Assembly (NCBI GenBank): GCA_947471745.1
Contig: CANJKZ010000517.1
Coordinates: 434,001 to 498,000 of the forward strand
Source of the DNA: Closterium sp. Naga37s-1
Taxonomy: Eukaryota > Streptophyta > Zygnematophyceae > Desmidiales > Closteriaceae
Direction: 5' to 3'
DNA: 64,000 nucleotides
A program made the position numbers and the translations under genes. Positions 35,001 to 40,940 of the stretch are shown here, piece after piece. Every line of letters starts with the position of its first letter. Within the stretch, counting starts at the first letter, position 1. Below the pieces are notes generated by a model. It was given only the letters and a program-made list of their open reading frames with translations, was not told where the DNA came from and did no database searches.

Positions 35001-37307
35001 GCTGTCAAGCGCGCCAAGCTCATGGATTCGGACTTCCAGAGAGAGGTGAGTGAGCCATGCCATGTATGGAGCGTTAGAAGATGAGCAAGAATTAGTTTCG
35101 TTATGGTGAAAGTCACTCGGCGTTAGATGGAAACGGTGTACGGTTGAGGAGAATGGAAGCAAACCATATTGGACAGGCCTTCAATGTTCAAGTTGGCAAA
35201 GTGGTTGGATTCTGAATTGAATCTAATTCGGTATGGTTGGAATAACACTTCTACACCACACATAAAATATGATACACTATGCAATATGATAGAGGCATAG
35301 ATTGTTGCTTCCGACACCACTCATAGGCTGCAACATATGAACCTTAAAGGTAAAGGTCAATCAAGCAATGGCAGACGGTGGGACAAGTGACTTGGTAACA
35401 AGGTAAGCAAGGTTGTAGCCGTATCCAGCATGCTTTGCTTCACGCTCTGCTCTGGGCTCGTGCTCTTGCTGCTTCCTTGTGTTTTCTTTGCCACAGGTTC
35501 AGCAAATGGCCAACAAGAACCATCCCAACATCGTGCGCCTGCTTGGATTCGCAGTGGGAGGGGACTTGAGAACACGACCAGAGCACATCTTGATCTACGA
35601 GTTTGTGCCCAACGGTGACCTTCACAAGTGGATCGATCCAGGTATGTACGACGCTCTTTCCTACCAGGACCATTGTAGTCTGTGCAACACAGTATTGGCC
35701 CAAACACACGATTCTTCTTGTAATGCACTGTAACTCTTGCTGAGAACCTTGCAGAGGCACCATCTCCTCTGAGTCTGCAGCAGCGGCTGGACATTCTCAT
35801 TGGTGCTGCACGCGGTTTCAAGTATCTCCACAGCTTTGGCGTTGTGCATCGCGACATCAAACCCGCCAACATCCTCATCACCAACCACATCCATGCAAGC
35901 TCTCGTCAGGCACACGCACACGCACATGCACACGCACACGCACATGCACATGCACACGCACACGCACATGCACATGCAAATGCACATGCACATGCTAAAA
36001 ATGGGCAGATGCGTGCTGCAAGCAAGAATCACATACGGTTCATTTCTCTATTGTCCATTGATGCCCAACAAATACAAGACGCATGAAATTTGAACACTAC
36101 ATATGTGGTAAACTTTGGTGTTGCTCGTTCTGCTATGGCCCTACCTACCACCTACCAGACAAAGATTGCAGACTTTGGGCTTCTGAAGGAGGGAGAGGAC
36201 ACAGCTGTTGGAGAGGGTACCACTGTGGGAGAGGGCACCACTGCGGGAAAGGGCATCACACAAGTGATGGGAACACCAGGCTATGTGGATCCCGTCTACT
36301 CCAAGACGTCACAGGCAACCACCGCCAGTGATGTCTACAGGTGACATAGTTGCAGTATCAGAGAGATGTGCCTTCATTTGGGGGCTCTTCCTTCATACTC
36401 TCTCTCTTTCCCTTCATGGTTGCTGTTTCTGCTGCATGCCCCGCTGCATGCGTTGCTGCATGCCCCGCTGCATGCGTTGCTGCATGCCCTGCTGCTTGCG
36501 CTACTGCATGCCCTGCTGCATGCCCATCATGGCACTCGCATGGCACGCATCAGTCATTTCAGAATTGACTTTCATATTGCCTCCATGGTATCCTGACCTT
36601 TACGCCCCTCCCTCCCTTCTCTCTGCAGCTTTGGGGTGCTCATGCTTGTGGTGCTCACTGGACGCCCTCCATTCTCGGAGTTTGCTGGGGAGACCAAACA
36701 CATCCTCCCGATTGTAAGTACCAATGCCAGCTGCTCGGCTAAAGAGGTCTGTGCAGTTGTAACATGCTAAAGTAACCACTAAGCCTCCCCATGCATTGAA
36801 GTATGATCGAGTTGCTTCTGCTCACTACAGCACATCTCCACTCCGAGACTCCTCTATTCAACCCACTCCTTTCTCGCGCTCCCCTAGATAGCCTATTGTC
36901 TAACAAACAGACGCCACACCGAGCCTCAAATAGCCCAACATGACCCATCATTCGTCACCGGTTAATGCTTTTATCCCCAACCATCTGCACCCCTTCGGGC
37001 GTCTGAGTGCCTCGTCTCGGGTGACTCAGAGAGCCTCAGGGACCCGCGCATGGACACCTCTCCTAAGGATGCGGTGCTGCGCGTGGCTGAGTTGGCAGTG
37101 AGCTGCACCGTGGAGCGCACGGCAAGCCGCCCAAGCATGGCGCACATTGCCACCCAGCTGCAGGCTGTCAGGGAGGAGGTGGCGGGGAAAGAGGAGCTGG
37201 GTGCAGCGACTAAGGTTGATGCGCAGGTGCAGGAGATGAAGAATGCAGTTGCCAACGTGCTAAGCCTGGATGCAGAGATTGACCTCATCGCTCAGCAGTT
37301 TTCTTGA
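1669..37307 (+). CDS. LRR receptor-like kinase gene with one LRR per exon
   Basis: Predicted plasma-membrane receptor kinase: secreted LRR ectodomain, one membrane pass, cytoplasmic Ser/Thr-type kinase. Supported exons: 1669-1783, 2242-2359, 21 intact LRR exons between 2653 and 33437, 33835-33959, 34353-34538, 34843-35045, 35497-35641, 35755-35909, 36159-36340, 36629-36713, 37008-37307. Exon phases agree at every junction and the sum is 3123 nt with one terminal TGA. The start is chosen because the ATG at 1669 opens a clear signal peptide. Seen: LRR consensus NxLxGxIP, kinase motifs GSGAFG, AVKRAK, HRDIKPAN and ADFGL. The kinase resembles plant LRR-RLKs. Six LRR exons are damaged (listed separately) and are probably skipped. 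About 14 kb of the introns is retrotransposon. Two kinase splice sites are non-standard, so an active product is likely but not certain. The ligand is unknown. Confidence 0.8.
1870..1968. repeat. Nested inverted repeat in intron 1
   Basis: Inner arms 1923-1935 and 1944-1956 are perfect 13-bp complements (GGGCTCTGGTCAA) around an 8-nt loop. Outer arms 1870-1880 and 1958-1968 are perfect 11-bp complements (AGGGTACACTC). The left side has 42 extra bases between arms, so the fold is asymmetric. It could be a decayed foldback element or an RNA hairpin within the intron. Confidence 0.7.
2242..2359 (+). CDS. RLK exon 2: LRR N-terminal cap
   Basis: 118 nt, in phase with exon 1 and with the phase-2 LRR exons. 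It encodes FLNDLEKAWGVKIKGKGADC followed after a few residues by IRCDGRGMISML. This matches the plant LRRNT plan: a short helix, the W of the cap, paired Cys, then a beta strand leading into the first repeat. Acceptor gccag/CGGCG, donor CT/gtgagt. Confidence 0.75.
2653..2724 (+). CDS. RLK LRR exon 1
   Basis: 72 nt, acceptor gcag, donor gtaaga. Encodes GLSGSIPESISSLTSLSEL. Type A of the alternating A/B exon pairs (ends LTSL..L). The intron after it shares gccatggcgctt with the intron after LRR exon 8. Confidence 0.8.
3171..3242 (+). CDS. RLK LRR exon 2
   Basis: 72 nt, phase 2, acceptor gagcag, donor gtaagt. Encodes LSDNLLTGFIPNGIGNIHSL. Type B exon: preceded by the tract tttccaccctctatgagcag that also precedes LRR exons 4 and 6 in similar form. 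Confidence 0.85.
3820..4600 (+). repeat. Two diverged copies of a GC-rich intronic repeat
   Basis: About 3829-4060 and 4381-4590 share the order gaagtgac..tgcgcag..cagatcgcg..cgt..ctgtcct, then cccagacc..g, then GGCCCG-rich sequence. The copies are well diverged. I cannot assign them to a known element; they may be old SINE-like or foldback remnants. The rest of the intron 3243-4638 holds nothing I recognise. Confidence 0.35.
4639..4710 (+). pseudogene. RLK LRR exon 3, splice donor lost
   Basis: The 72-nt coding part is intact (LRNNVLTGSIPDSFTLLTGL) and the acceptor atgcag is good, but the donor reads ctgact where related exon 13 has gtgaga after the same CTCAAACGATT. The G-to-C change removes the GT donor. 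The exon is probably skipped, which preserves frame. Confidence 0.7.
5085..5450. repeat. AT-rich foldback-like repeat with ACGGYCGT motifs
   Basis: The segment contains many copies of cggtcg/cgaccg/cggccg flanked by A or T runs. ACGACCGTTTT near 5098 pairs with AAAACGGTCGT near 5127-5137, and a similar group lies at 5340-5425 around a long T run (5347-5380). The layout suggests a small non-autonomous foldback element. A related short motif occurs near 38125-38135. No target duplication was established. Confidence 0.4.
5678..5749 (+). CDS. RLK LRR exon 4
   Basis: 72 nt, acceptor tgaacag, donor gtaagt. Encodes LSDNRFGMTIPAGMGSLASL, with M at the usual Gly/Ser position after the Asn ladder. Type B exon; the donor side shares tagaataggctgatg with LRR exon 6. 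Confidence 0.85.
6257..6328 (+). CDS. RLK LRR exon 5
   Basis: 72 nt, acceptor atgcag, donor gtaagt. Encodes GANNFIGTIPDSFTSLTALL. Type A exon. The upstream intron ends in a C/T-rich stretch with cctgccttgcc, as for exons 3 and 13. Confidence 0.85.
7221..7289 (+). CDS. RLK LRR exon 6 (69 nt)
   Basis: Acceptor tgaacag, donor gtaagt. Encodes LSNNQLTGSIPAGLGNLASL. It is one codon shorter than the others because the codon before the first Leu is missing; the frame is kept. Type B exon. Confidence 0.8.
7999..8084 (+). pseudogene. RLK LRR exon 7, relic
   Basis: Recognisable LRR remains (SGSIT..GILSSLILL) with a plausible donor gtaacc, but an 18-nt internal duplication-like insertion brings in an in-frame TGA and the 5' phase no longer fits. 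It is unlikely to be included in mRNA. Confidence 0.6.
8173..8243 (+). pseudogene. RLK LRR exon 8, relic
   Basis: The sequence matches a type A LRR (LSKNLLTGSVPNSL) and keeps the gtgaga donor. The acceptor AG is replaced by AA and one base is missing in the SLSSLTSL part, so the exon is 71 nt. It is broken both for splicing and for frame. Confidence 0.6.
8570..8640 (+). repeat. Long C and CT tract before LRR exon 9
   Basis: Two long C runs (near 8579-8597 and 8604-8614) followed by a CT repeat make up the polypyrimidine region just upstream of the acceptor at 8654. A tract like this is prone to length variation and could affect splicing of the next exon. Confidence 0.8.
8655..8726 (+). CDS. 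RLK LRR exon 9
   Basis: 72 nt, acceptor gaacag, donor gtaaga. Encodes LANNNLTGSIPPQIGNAASL. Type B exon, partner of the broken type A exon 8. Confidence 0.85.
8727..10288 (+). other. Intron between LRR exons 9 and 10
   Basis: Contains an AT dinucleotide microsatellite (about 9366-9394), an imperfect duplication near 9663-9780 built on ccgtgtgacac..tgacac.gtggg, and a near-palindrome around 9033-9054 of the cttttgag/ctcaaaag family. GC-rich ccgagccgg stretches at 9210-9320 resemble other intronic repeats here. No gene is seen. Confidence 0.5.
10289..10360 (+). CDS. RLK LRR exon 10
   Basis: 72 nt, acceptor atttag, donor gtaagc. Encodes LSFNNLTGSIPESTTLLTSL. Type A exon. The solo LTR lies in the intron that follows. 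Confidence 0.85.
10456..11581 (+). mobile_element. Solo LTR of the nested Ty1/copia family
   Basis: The 1126-bp segment begins TGTCAACGGGAG and ends TTATCTCCGCA, and is flanked by perfect 5-bp duplications ACTGA (10451-10455 and 11582-11586). Both ends match, in the other orientation, the LTRs at 45970-47234 and 52612-53847. The middle is a diverged GC-rich array built on gacgccgacctgggcgtc. No internal retrotransposon sequence is present, which fits recombination between two LTRs that removed the body. It sits in an intron and leaves the flanking exons intact. Confidence 0.9.
12078..12149 (+). pseudogene. RLK LRR exon 11 with in-frame stop
   Basis: 72 nt with good splice sites (gaacag, gtaagt) and LRR sequence NNQLTGSIPGVLGNMAAL, but the codon at 12145-12147 is TAG where its close duplicate exon 12 has TAT (Tyr). 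If included, it would truncate the receptor in the ectodomain. Confidence 0.75.
12495..12566 (+). CDS. RLK LRR exon 12
   Basis: 72 nt, acceptor gatcag, donor gtaagt. Encodes LDNNQLTGSIPRGVGNMAAL. Very similar to exon 11 about 420 bp upstream, including ggaaacatggctgctct near the 3' end, so the two look like a fairly recent duplicate pair. Confidence 0.85.
13270..13341 (+). CDS. RLK LRR exon 13
   Basis: 72 nt, acceptor cacag, donor gtgaga. Encodes LRNNKMTGSIPNILTLLTGL. Type A, the intact counterpart of exon 3 (same CTCAAACGATT end and the same aatgggagattg-like downstream tract). The following intron to 14064 shows no recognisable element. Confidence 0.85.
14065..14136 (+). CDS. RLK LRR exon 14
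   Basis: 72 nt, acceptor gaacag, donor gtaagt. Encodes LGNNQHTRNIPAGIGNLSSL. The His and Arg at normally hydrophobic or Gly positions suggest relaxed constraint on this repeat. The following intron of about 1.3 kb has an inverted repeat at 15223-15242 (CTTTTGAGG, spacer CA, CCTCAAAAG). Confidence 0.75.
15473..15544 (+). CDS. RLK LRR exon 15
   Basis: 72 nt, acceptor ttcag, donor gtaagt. Encodes YANHLSGTIQASIGNMTNL. Q replaces the usual P in the GxIP motif. Confidence 0.8.
15744..15801 (+). pseudogene. RLK LRR exon 16, truncated relic
   Basis: LSNNNLSGSMI is readable, then an internal deletion brings TAA and the terminal part NVQKL out of frame. The total is about 58 nt and the acceptor context is no longer canonical. 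The intron that follows (15802-16643) holds nothing else recognisable. Confidence 0.6.
16644..16715 (+). CDS. RLK LRR exon 17
   Basis: 72 nt, acceptor catcag, donor gtgagt. Encodes LGANLLRGSIPAEIGSMTNL. It is followed about 340 bp downstream by the first intronic copia insertion. Confidence 0.85.
17053..17310 (+). repeat. Left LTR of copia 1
   Basis: Begins TGTTAGAAATAG and ends TTCTATCA. 258 bp, nearly identical to 22751-23008. Confidence 0.93.
17585..18062 (+). repeat. Tandem repeats in copia 1 leader
   Basis: About twenty imperfect units of 21-24 bp built on cagcggcgcagcagaacagg, with tcc and tttt variants alternating in places to give a longer period near 46 bp. The array lies between the PBS and gag. 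An open frame runs through it, but its peptide is a simple repeat and probably not a protein. Confidence 0.85.
18206..22728 (+). pseudogene. Copia 1 gag-pol, broken
   Basis: Gag from ATG 18206 (start MATSTSTLVGN) with a variant zinc knuckle near 18976-19055 (C-x13-C-x4-H-x4-C), then protease DSGAT near 19294, GAG-pre-integrase, integrase core (MDLWGP, DGGGEF, NGVAES), RT ending in YVDDM near 21765, and RNase H to TGA at 22726. Breaks: TAA 19496-19498, TAG 19856-19858, frameshift near 20065, TAG 20214-20216, and a deletion with frameshift near 21735-21750 just before YVDD. Two of the TAG codons sit where Gln is expected. It cannot make a full polyprotein. Confidence 0.88.
22751..23008 (+). repeat. 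Right LTR of copia 1
   Basis: 258 bp. Differences from the left copy are visible at cacttcg, cccagcc, ttatcaagc and gtttcaa. Confidence 0.93.
23082..23153 (+). CDS. RLK LRR exon 18
   Basis: 72 nt, acceptor cgtcag, donor gtaagt. Encodes LGNNKLSGSIPTTMNRLTSL. It is sandwiched between two retrotransposons: copia 1 ends 73 bp upstream and copia 2 begins 113 bp downstream. Confidence 0.85.
23267..24135 (-). repeat. 3' LTR of copia 2
   Basis: 869 bp, + strand begins TGTTATAGATTAAGG and ends CACTCAACA. Appears identical to the copy at 28890-29758. Confidence 0.95.
24193..28668 (-). CDS. Copia 2 Gag-Pol polyprotein, intact
   Basis: 1491 aa without a stop. Order and rough residues: Gag with UBN2-like helical region (30-220), RG-rich stretch (225-265), zinc knuckle CWYCKKAGHPWFKC (about 271), protease WVIDSGCTSHM (about 357), pre-integrase HxxxxH..CxxC region (about 545-590), integrase core starting HMDVVGP (about 610) with DNGGEF and NGVAERFNR, a Gln-rich linker (about 900-920), RT from ETWEL with YGLKQAP and YVDDIL (about 1160), RNase H with YTDAS and CDNESA. 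The final frame ends MSVH. It encodes the particle protein and the enzymes that copy and integrate the element. The start ATG at 28668 fits a 220-nt leader after the PBS. Confidence 0.93.
28876..28887 (-). other. Primer binding site of copia 2
   Basis: On the minus strand TGGTATCAGAGG lies two bases inside the 5' LTR end and matches 11 of 12 bases of the usual plant initiator tRNA-Met PBS. Confidence 0.85.
28890..29758 (-). repeat. 5' LTR of copia 2
   Basis: 869 bp. The element's promoter should lie here, reading toward lower coordinates, that is antisense to the receptor gene. Confidence 0.95.
29939..30070 (+). repeat. 31-bp minisatellite
   Basis: Four tandem units of 31 bp built on tgctggtgccacaggcctca, spaced exactly 31 bp apart. 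It lies in the RLK intron just after copia 2. The rest of 29764-30516 is host intron without recognised content. Confidence 0.9.
30517..30588 (+). CDS. RLK LRR exon 19
   Basis: 72 nt, acceptor cactag, donor gtgagt. Encodes LSSNRFLGSIPAALGALLDL. Confidence 0.85.
30919..30990 (+). CDS. RLK LRR exon 20
   Basis: 72 nt, acceptor aaacag, donor gtatgc. Encodes LDNNNLSGTIPNSLMDLLNL. From here on the introns are short (roughly 120-480 bp), unlike the 5' half of the gene. Confidence 0.85.
31115..31186 (+). CDS. RLK LRR exon 21
   Basis: 72 nt, acceptor caacag, donor gtgagt. Encodes LGNNELSGTIPTLITTLWQL. It lies only 124 bp after exon 20. Confidence 0.85.
31476..31547 (+). CDS. RLK LRR exon 22
   Basis: 72 nt, donor gtgagt. 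The acceptor gccag/T is chosen over the nearer aaag because it gives the standard one-base start and 72-nt length. Encodes VSHNKLSGSIPTTMQSLSRL. Confidence 0.75.
31815..31887 (+). pseudogene. RLK LRR exon 23, donor out of phase
   Basis: Acceptor gggcag is good and MNDNLLSGSIPGIVNLPDL is readable. The LRR is one residue short in the middle and the only GT donor (gtccac at 31888) makes a 73-nt exon, which would shift the frame of everything after it. It is either skipped or spliced at a site I do not see. Confidence 0.5.
32176..32247 (+). CDS. RLK LRR exon 24
   Basis: 72 nt, acceptor catcag, donor gtaagt. Encodes VANNMLNGSIPEFLYQMSA. The second half departs from the usual L..L..L pattern. Confidence 0.75.
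32536..32607 (+). CDS. RLK LRR exon 25
   Basis: 72 nt, acceptor gggcag, donor gtgagt. Encodes LSGNQLSGSIPSSIAHASHL. The next intron (32608-33081) has no recognised content. Confidence 0.8.
33082..33153 (+). CDS. RLK LRR exon 26
   Basis: 72 nt, acceptor tttcag, donor gtaaaa. Encodes LDNNLLSGSLPDTFKALWKL. Confidence 0.8.
33366..33437 (+). CDS. RLK LRR exon 27 (last repeat)
   Basis: 72 nt, acceptor ctgcag, donor gtatgt. Encodes VNATSLSGTLPSLLGSLTSL. Last LRR before the Cys-rich exon; its trailing CT joins the C at 33835 to make Leu. Confidence 0.8.
33835..33959 (+). CDS. RLK Cys-rich juxtamembrane exon
   Basis: 125 nt, acceptor accag, donor gtgaga. Encodes a six-Cys segment including LTCPADHTSCGP and FCQTCASFCQTC, placed where many plant RLKs have an LRR C-terminal cap with paired Cys. 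Phase 2 in, phase 1 out; the leftover A joins CT at 34353 as Thr, which supports both splice sites. Confidence 0.7.
33970..34062 (+). repeat. Minisatellite, ggcatggggtggagct
   Basis: Five or so imperfect 16-18 bp units (ggcatggggtggagct and variants), in the intron after the Cys-rich exon. Confidence 0.75.
34353..34538 (+). CDS. RLK transmembrane exon
   Basis: 186 nt, acceptor aaacag, donor gtaagt. A Ser-rich stalk (TSSSSSADISSGNFSSE), a poly-Gly turn, then the hydrophobic helix AIIGIAAVAVVILLLLLAAV followed by the stop-transfer residues RRKRQQ. It marks the boundary between ectodomain and cytoplasm. The following intron (34539-34842) is plain. Confidence 0.85.
34843..35045 (+). CDS. RLK kinase exon 1: N-lobe with Gly loop and Lys
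   Basis: 203 nt, acceptor ggccag, donor gtgagt. Contains FSLKEVLKATNDWSQDN, the glycine-rich loop GSGAFGDVYKG and the ATP-anchoring Lys in AVKRAK. The intron after it (35046-35496) has no recognised element. Confidence 0.85.
35497..35641 (+). CDS. RLK kinase exon 2: alphaC to hinge
   Basis: 145 nt, acceptor ccacag, donor gtatgt. Encodes KNHPNIVRLLGFAVGG and the hinge ILIYEFVPNGDLHKWI, standard for plant RLK/Pelle kinases. Confidence 0.85.
35755..35909 (+). CDS. RLK kinase exon 3: catalytic loop
   Basis: Acceptor ttgcag. Encodes SLQQRLDILIGAARGFKYLH and the catalytic loop HRDIKPANIL. The 3' boundary is uncertain: no GT donor fits the phase of the next exon, but a GC donor (CAG/gcacac at 35910) does. 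A CA-rich microsatellite begins right there, and expansion of it may have altered the original donor. Confidence 0.6.
35908..35995 (+). repeat. CA/CACGCA microsatellite at the kinase exon 3 donor
   Basis: Imperfect cacgca and catgca hexamers, about 88 bp. It is open on + as a His-Ala run, which I regard as intronic. Confidence 0.85.
36159..36340 (+). CDS. RLK kinase exon 4: DFG and activation segment
   Basis: 182 nt, acceptor taccag, donor gtgaca. Starts TKIADFGLLKEG, then a triple repeat VGEGTT/VGEGTT/AGKGIT, then VMGTPGYVDPVY. The repeat lengthens the activation segment, and the Glu of the usual GYxDPE/APE motif is Val here. Confidence 0.8.
36430..36530 (+). repeat. 24-bp minisatellite in kinase intron
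   Basis: Units of 24 bp (ctgcatgccccgctgcatgc plus gttg) repeated about four times with drift, in the intron before kinase exon 5. Confidence 0.85.
36629..36713 (+). CDS. RLK kinase exon 5
   Basis: 85 nt, acceptor ctgcag, donor gtaagt. Encodes FGVLMLVVLTGRPPFSE and GETKHILPI. The conserved Asp of DVY-SFG spans the previous junction. Confidence 0.85.
37008..37307 (+). CDS. RLK kinase exon 6: C-lobe end and tail
   Basis: 300 nt to the TGA at 37305-37307. Encodes CLVSGDSESLRDPRMD, VAELAVSCTVERTASRPSM (with the invariant Arg of subdomain XI), then a charged helical tail. The acceptor is uncertain. An expected W-A-S-E start is readable at 36996-37007 as RASE with no AG before it, so I use the AG at 37006-37007, which keeps phase but drops those residues. 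Confidence 0.7.
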   Translation, partial: CLVSGDSESLRDPRMDTSPKDAVLRVAELAVSCTVERTASRPSMAHIATQLQAVREEVAGKEELGAATKVDAQVQEMKNAVANVLSLDAEIDLIAQQFS

Positions 37308-39311
37308 CAACCAGTTTCCATTCCACCAAGGCTCGGCTCGACTCTCGATGGGTACCAGTTCGTCTTGTTGCCCCTAATGTACGGTAGTACTGTAACACTT
37401 GGTTGAATCTTAGAGCTTCACGTTGTGTGCAGCAGCTGCTGTACCCTTTATCCGTACCATATCCTTTTTCCGGACAGGGTGGATTGCCTGTCTGTCTCCG
37501 ACCGTAGGTTCCTGCTGGTTTCTGGAAATAAGAGGCCTGGTGTTGCCTTGTTTGGCCTGATCTGTTCTGGTCTGGGGTCTGGTTTGCTGGCCTGGTCTGG
37601 CCTGGAAGTGTAGTATGCTTGGGAGCAGTGAATGAAGTTTTCAATCGCATTGAAATGCGAAAAATTTCTTCCCCTTTGCCGTGAGGGCTACACACCAGGG
37701 CTCAAAATTGGTCATTGGCCGCCCTGTCAAATCAGGGTGCCAGCCAGGGTCTACCCTGACTGGTAGGGTAAATACATCGTTAGCCTGACAAATACAAGGT
37801 AAAAAAACAAATAGTCTGTTTGTGGGTATTTTGGTACCTAGTTTCGTACTTTTAAGAAACACTTGGTGCCTTAGCAGGTACATTTACGACTTGGAATCGT
37901 ACGATCGCATGTTCTATTCTCGCTGTCGAGGGTATCTTGCGGGGACTCGTCTCGTGTTTTGTATCGCTACAGAGCATCTAGTAACAATATAATTGTAATC
38001 GTACCTTGTACTGTCAGAAAATCAAAATTCATCTTATGCTGTATTTGAAAGGGTAAGAAAGAACTTACACTTTCTGGCCTAGGGTTAAAATCCATTACCC
38101 TTCCTGGGAAAGGGTAACTGAAAAAAAAACGGCCGTCAGAAAGGGCAAAAAGGGCGTTTTACCCTGCGGTCTACATATTTCGAGCAGAAGGCAAAAGTTT
38201 ATTACTTGAAAACAGGGTAACCCTTCCTTCACAAGTACCCCTCCGCGGAGAAACGAACAATCGTGGCGGAAGGTTTTGGGAGGGGGGTGGGGGGTTCCCA
38301 AAATTAACAGCAAGAACGGTTCCACGAGTTAGAGCTTGATCCACTTCGAGGGTGAGCTTGCACATCAAAAGTCTGGCGACCACAAGAGCACAACCTCATA
38401 GACAACTTCCCTCACGTAGTGGTTGGACTCGCCATCCTTGTTCGACTTCATCGCACTGGTGATTGAGGGAAACATTCACTTCAATCCAATGAACACACGC
38501 CAAAGGGTTAGCACTACAAATGCCCCCAAAAAACCCCTTGACAAATGTAGACCGTTGCTTTAAAGGGTGTTCCTTGGGAGGCCCAGGGTGGCGATTTAAA
38601 TATAATCTACAGGAATTACCACGTCTACCTAGGTTCTTACATCTTCAACGCTTGTTACGCTACTTGGGGCACATGTTTCTATCAAAATTACAACTCGTCA
38701 TAGAGCTGTTATTTGGCCACAAAACACATACCAATATTGGCTAGACACAGCCAAGCAAAACACTCAAGTCAATATGCACAAATACACAAACAGCACACAA
38801 GACGTATGCGTATACACATAAATGACCAACACAGCTACACACCTGCACACGAACCCACACTATGCACACACCGCAACCGAAACAACATCCTTACTACCAC
38901 CATGCATCTGTGTGTACCATCCACACCCCTGCTGCTACTGAACAGCCTAGAACCATCCTGAACCGCCTCAAATGGCGCCCACTTTAAACGGCATCGACCA
39001 TATTACTGCACTGTTGCTTCTCCGTGTCACAGCATGCGTGGCACGGCAGTGACAGGAGCATGGCCTGACCAAAAGGTCGACAACGACTTTTGGGACCTGT
39101 CACAGTACGCCGTCTCAAACTGATCCTTCTCTCCGTCTGTATCACAGCACGCGCAGCACAGCAGTGACAGCAGCATGGTCCGACAGGTCGTAGTCTGATG
39201 GCCACATGCCCTGTTGCATCTCAGGGGGAAACAACTCAACCGGTTGTACTGGCAGCTCCGCGTTTCAAAACCACTCTCAACCTCGTGCTACTGCTGCTGT
39301 TGCTTGGGGTT
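37308..39311. other. Intergenic between RLK and EEP gene
   Basis: 3' flank of the receptor gene with several stretches rich in ggcctggtctgg (37550-37610), and a direct duplication of about 80 bp (near 39028-39080 and 39143-39190, both with cagcatgcg..gcac.gcagtgacag.agcatgg). No coding sequence recognised. Confidence 0.5.
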
Positions 39312-40512
39312 CTACCTACACTCTTCACAGTCCACACGGTCACAGGCACAGCTCCTGCACTCCTCCCGTTGGCTTGTCGTCTCGCCAATGGCAGCAGTAG
39401 CAGCAGTGGCAGCGACTGTAATAGCAGAGGCGGCAGCAACAGCGCCTGCTGCCAGCACCATGGGCCCATAACGTCCCAGCGACATGGGAAACAAGGACGA
39501 CACCTTCAACACTGGCTGCTCTGGCATTCCAAAGGGTGCTGCAACATTACCAGGGGAAAGGGTACGACCAGCAGCAATGCGAGCTGAGCCGTGGAAGAGA
39601 GTGTCCATCTTTATGGCTTGCTGCAATGCCTGCAAGCCTCGCTTTAATGGACACCTTCTCTCATGCTGCTGCAGCAGCAGTGGCTGCTGCTCCTCCACAG
39701 CTTCATCAAACGGCCCCTGCAAATCCTGCTGCTCTTGCCACATCCGCCAAACCTCCTGCCTCGGCTGCTGCTGCTCCTGCTGCTCCCATTCCTGCTGCTG
39801 CTGCTGCTGCTGCCTGGGCCGAGGCCACGGCTGCTCATGAATCCCAGTCGCCTTGCAGATGCGGGCGAAGGTATCCTTCATGGACTCGGTGCGCAGCAGC
39901 AGCTTGAACGCCTTGTAGTCCACCGGCCCGCTCCCCCTCGTGTCCGCCCGCTGCACCAATTCACGAATCTCCTCCCTCGTCAGCCCCACAATGTCCTTGC
40001 CGGCCCAGCTGAGGCAATGAGACGGAGTGGGAGGGGTGCGGGAAGGTGGCAGGGAAAAGAGGGAGGGGGTGGAGAGGGGGGGAGGACGAGGAGAAGGTTA
40101 AGGATGGTGATAGGGAGAGGTAGGGTCGGGAGCTAGGAGTTGGGGACGGTTAATGGGATGGCAAAAGGGGGTACGGAAGATGGAGTGGAAAATGGAGCAC
40201 AGACAGACAGGCTGTCACGCAGCTCACCTCGTCCATGGCGTATGCAAATTCCTCTGGGGTGATACAGTCATGGCGATTCTGCTCCCCATGCTGCTGCTGC
40301 TGCTGGCCGACTGAGTGCGTGGCAGCTGACTAAAAGAACTCAAACGCCTGCCGCTCCTCTGTTATCCCCGCCTCTATCAGCTTCGCCTGGAGAGAACAGG
40401 AAAGGAAGGAGGTAGCTAGATGGTTAGCTGATTTGTGAGGAGCGTAAGGGTCGAAAGGTATAGGTGGGTATGGAGTGAGGAGTGGTGGGTGAAACGAGAG
40501 TTTATCAAGCAC

Positions 40513-40520
40513 ACACTTGC

Positions 40521-40554
<34 letters not shown>

Positions 40555-40590
40555 CCGCACACGCACATACTCACACATGCACACGCACAA
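40513..40590 (+). repeat. CA microsatellite in EEP intron
   Basis: About 13 CA repeats at 40527-40553 with imperfect flanks rich in cacgca. Confidence 0.9.
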
Positions 40591-40689
40591 GCGCACCTTG
40601 ATCATGCGAAAGACAGAGGCCTTCCAGTCGGCGGTGAGCGGGCCATGGAGCTGCTGGGAGGGGTTGAGCATCCACACGAAGTCCACCCC

Positions 40690-40940
40690 CACCTCCTTGC
40701 CCGTGGTTGCGGTGTGACACCCACTGCAATCACACGAAAATACACGCGCACACAGACACAAGGAGAGCTGAGAAGATTCTGGTGTGAGGCATACTGCACT
40801 GCAAGACCCCCACCTCCTCGCCCCAGTGGTTGCGGTGGGACACCCACTGCACTCACGAGAACCCACGCGCACATAGATAGACAGACAGACACGTGGCGAG
40901 ACCATAAGACTTAGGTGCGAGGCATACTGCGCTGCAAGTC
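40690..40940 (-). repeat. Tandem duplication of an EEP exon with its intron
   Basis: Two copies of an exon starting WVSHRNH (first bases 40846 and 40723 on the minus strand), each preceded by a similar intron containing gcagtatgcctc. The unit is about 125 bp. The copy that continues into VDFVWML has lost one base relative to the other (CAC-GGGC against CACTGGGGC), so neither copy alone gives a fully intact reading. Confidence 0.7.

Noticed and set aside
35844-36086. His-Ala repeat protein
   Set aside because: It is a CA-hexamer microsatellite in an RLK intron, directly after the kinase catalytic-loop exon.
39484-40136. Plus-strand Cys/Leu/Ala-rich frames over 39484-40136
   Set aside because: They are the complement of the CAG-rich Gln-coding stretch of the EEP gene's last exon.
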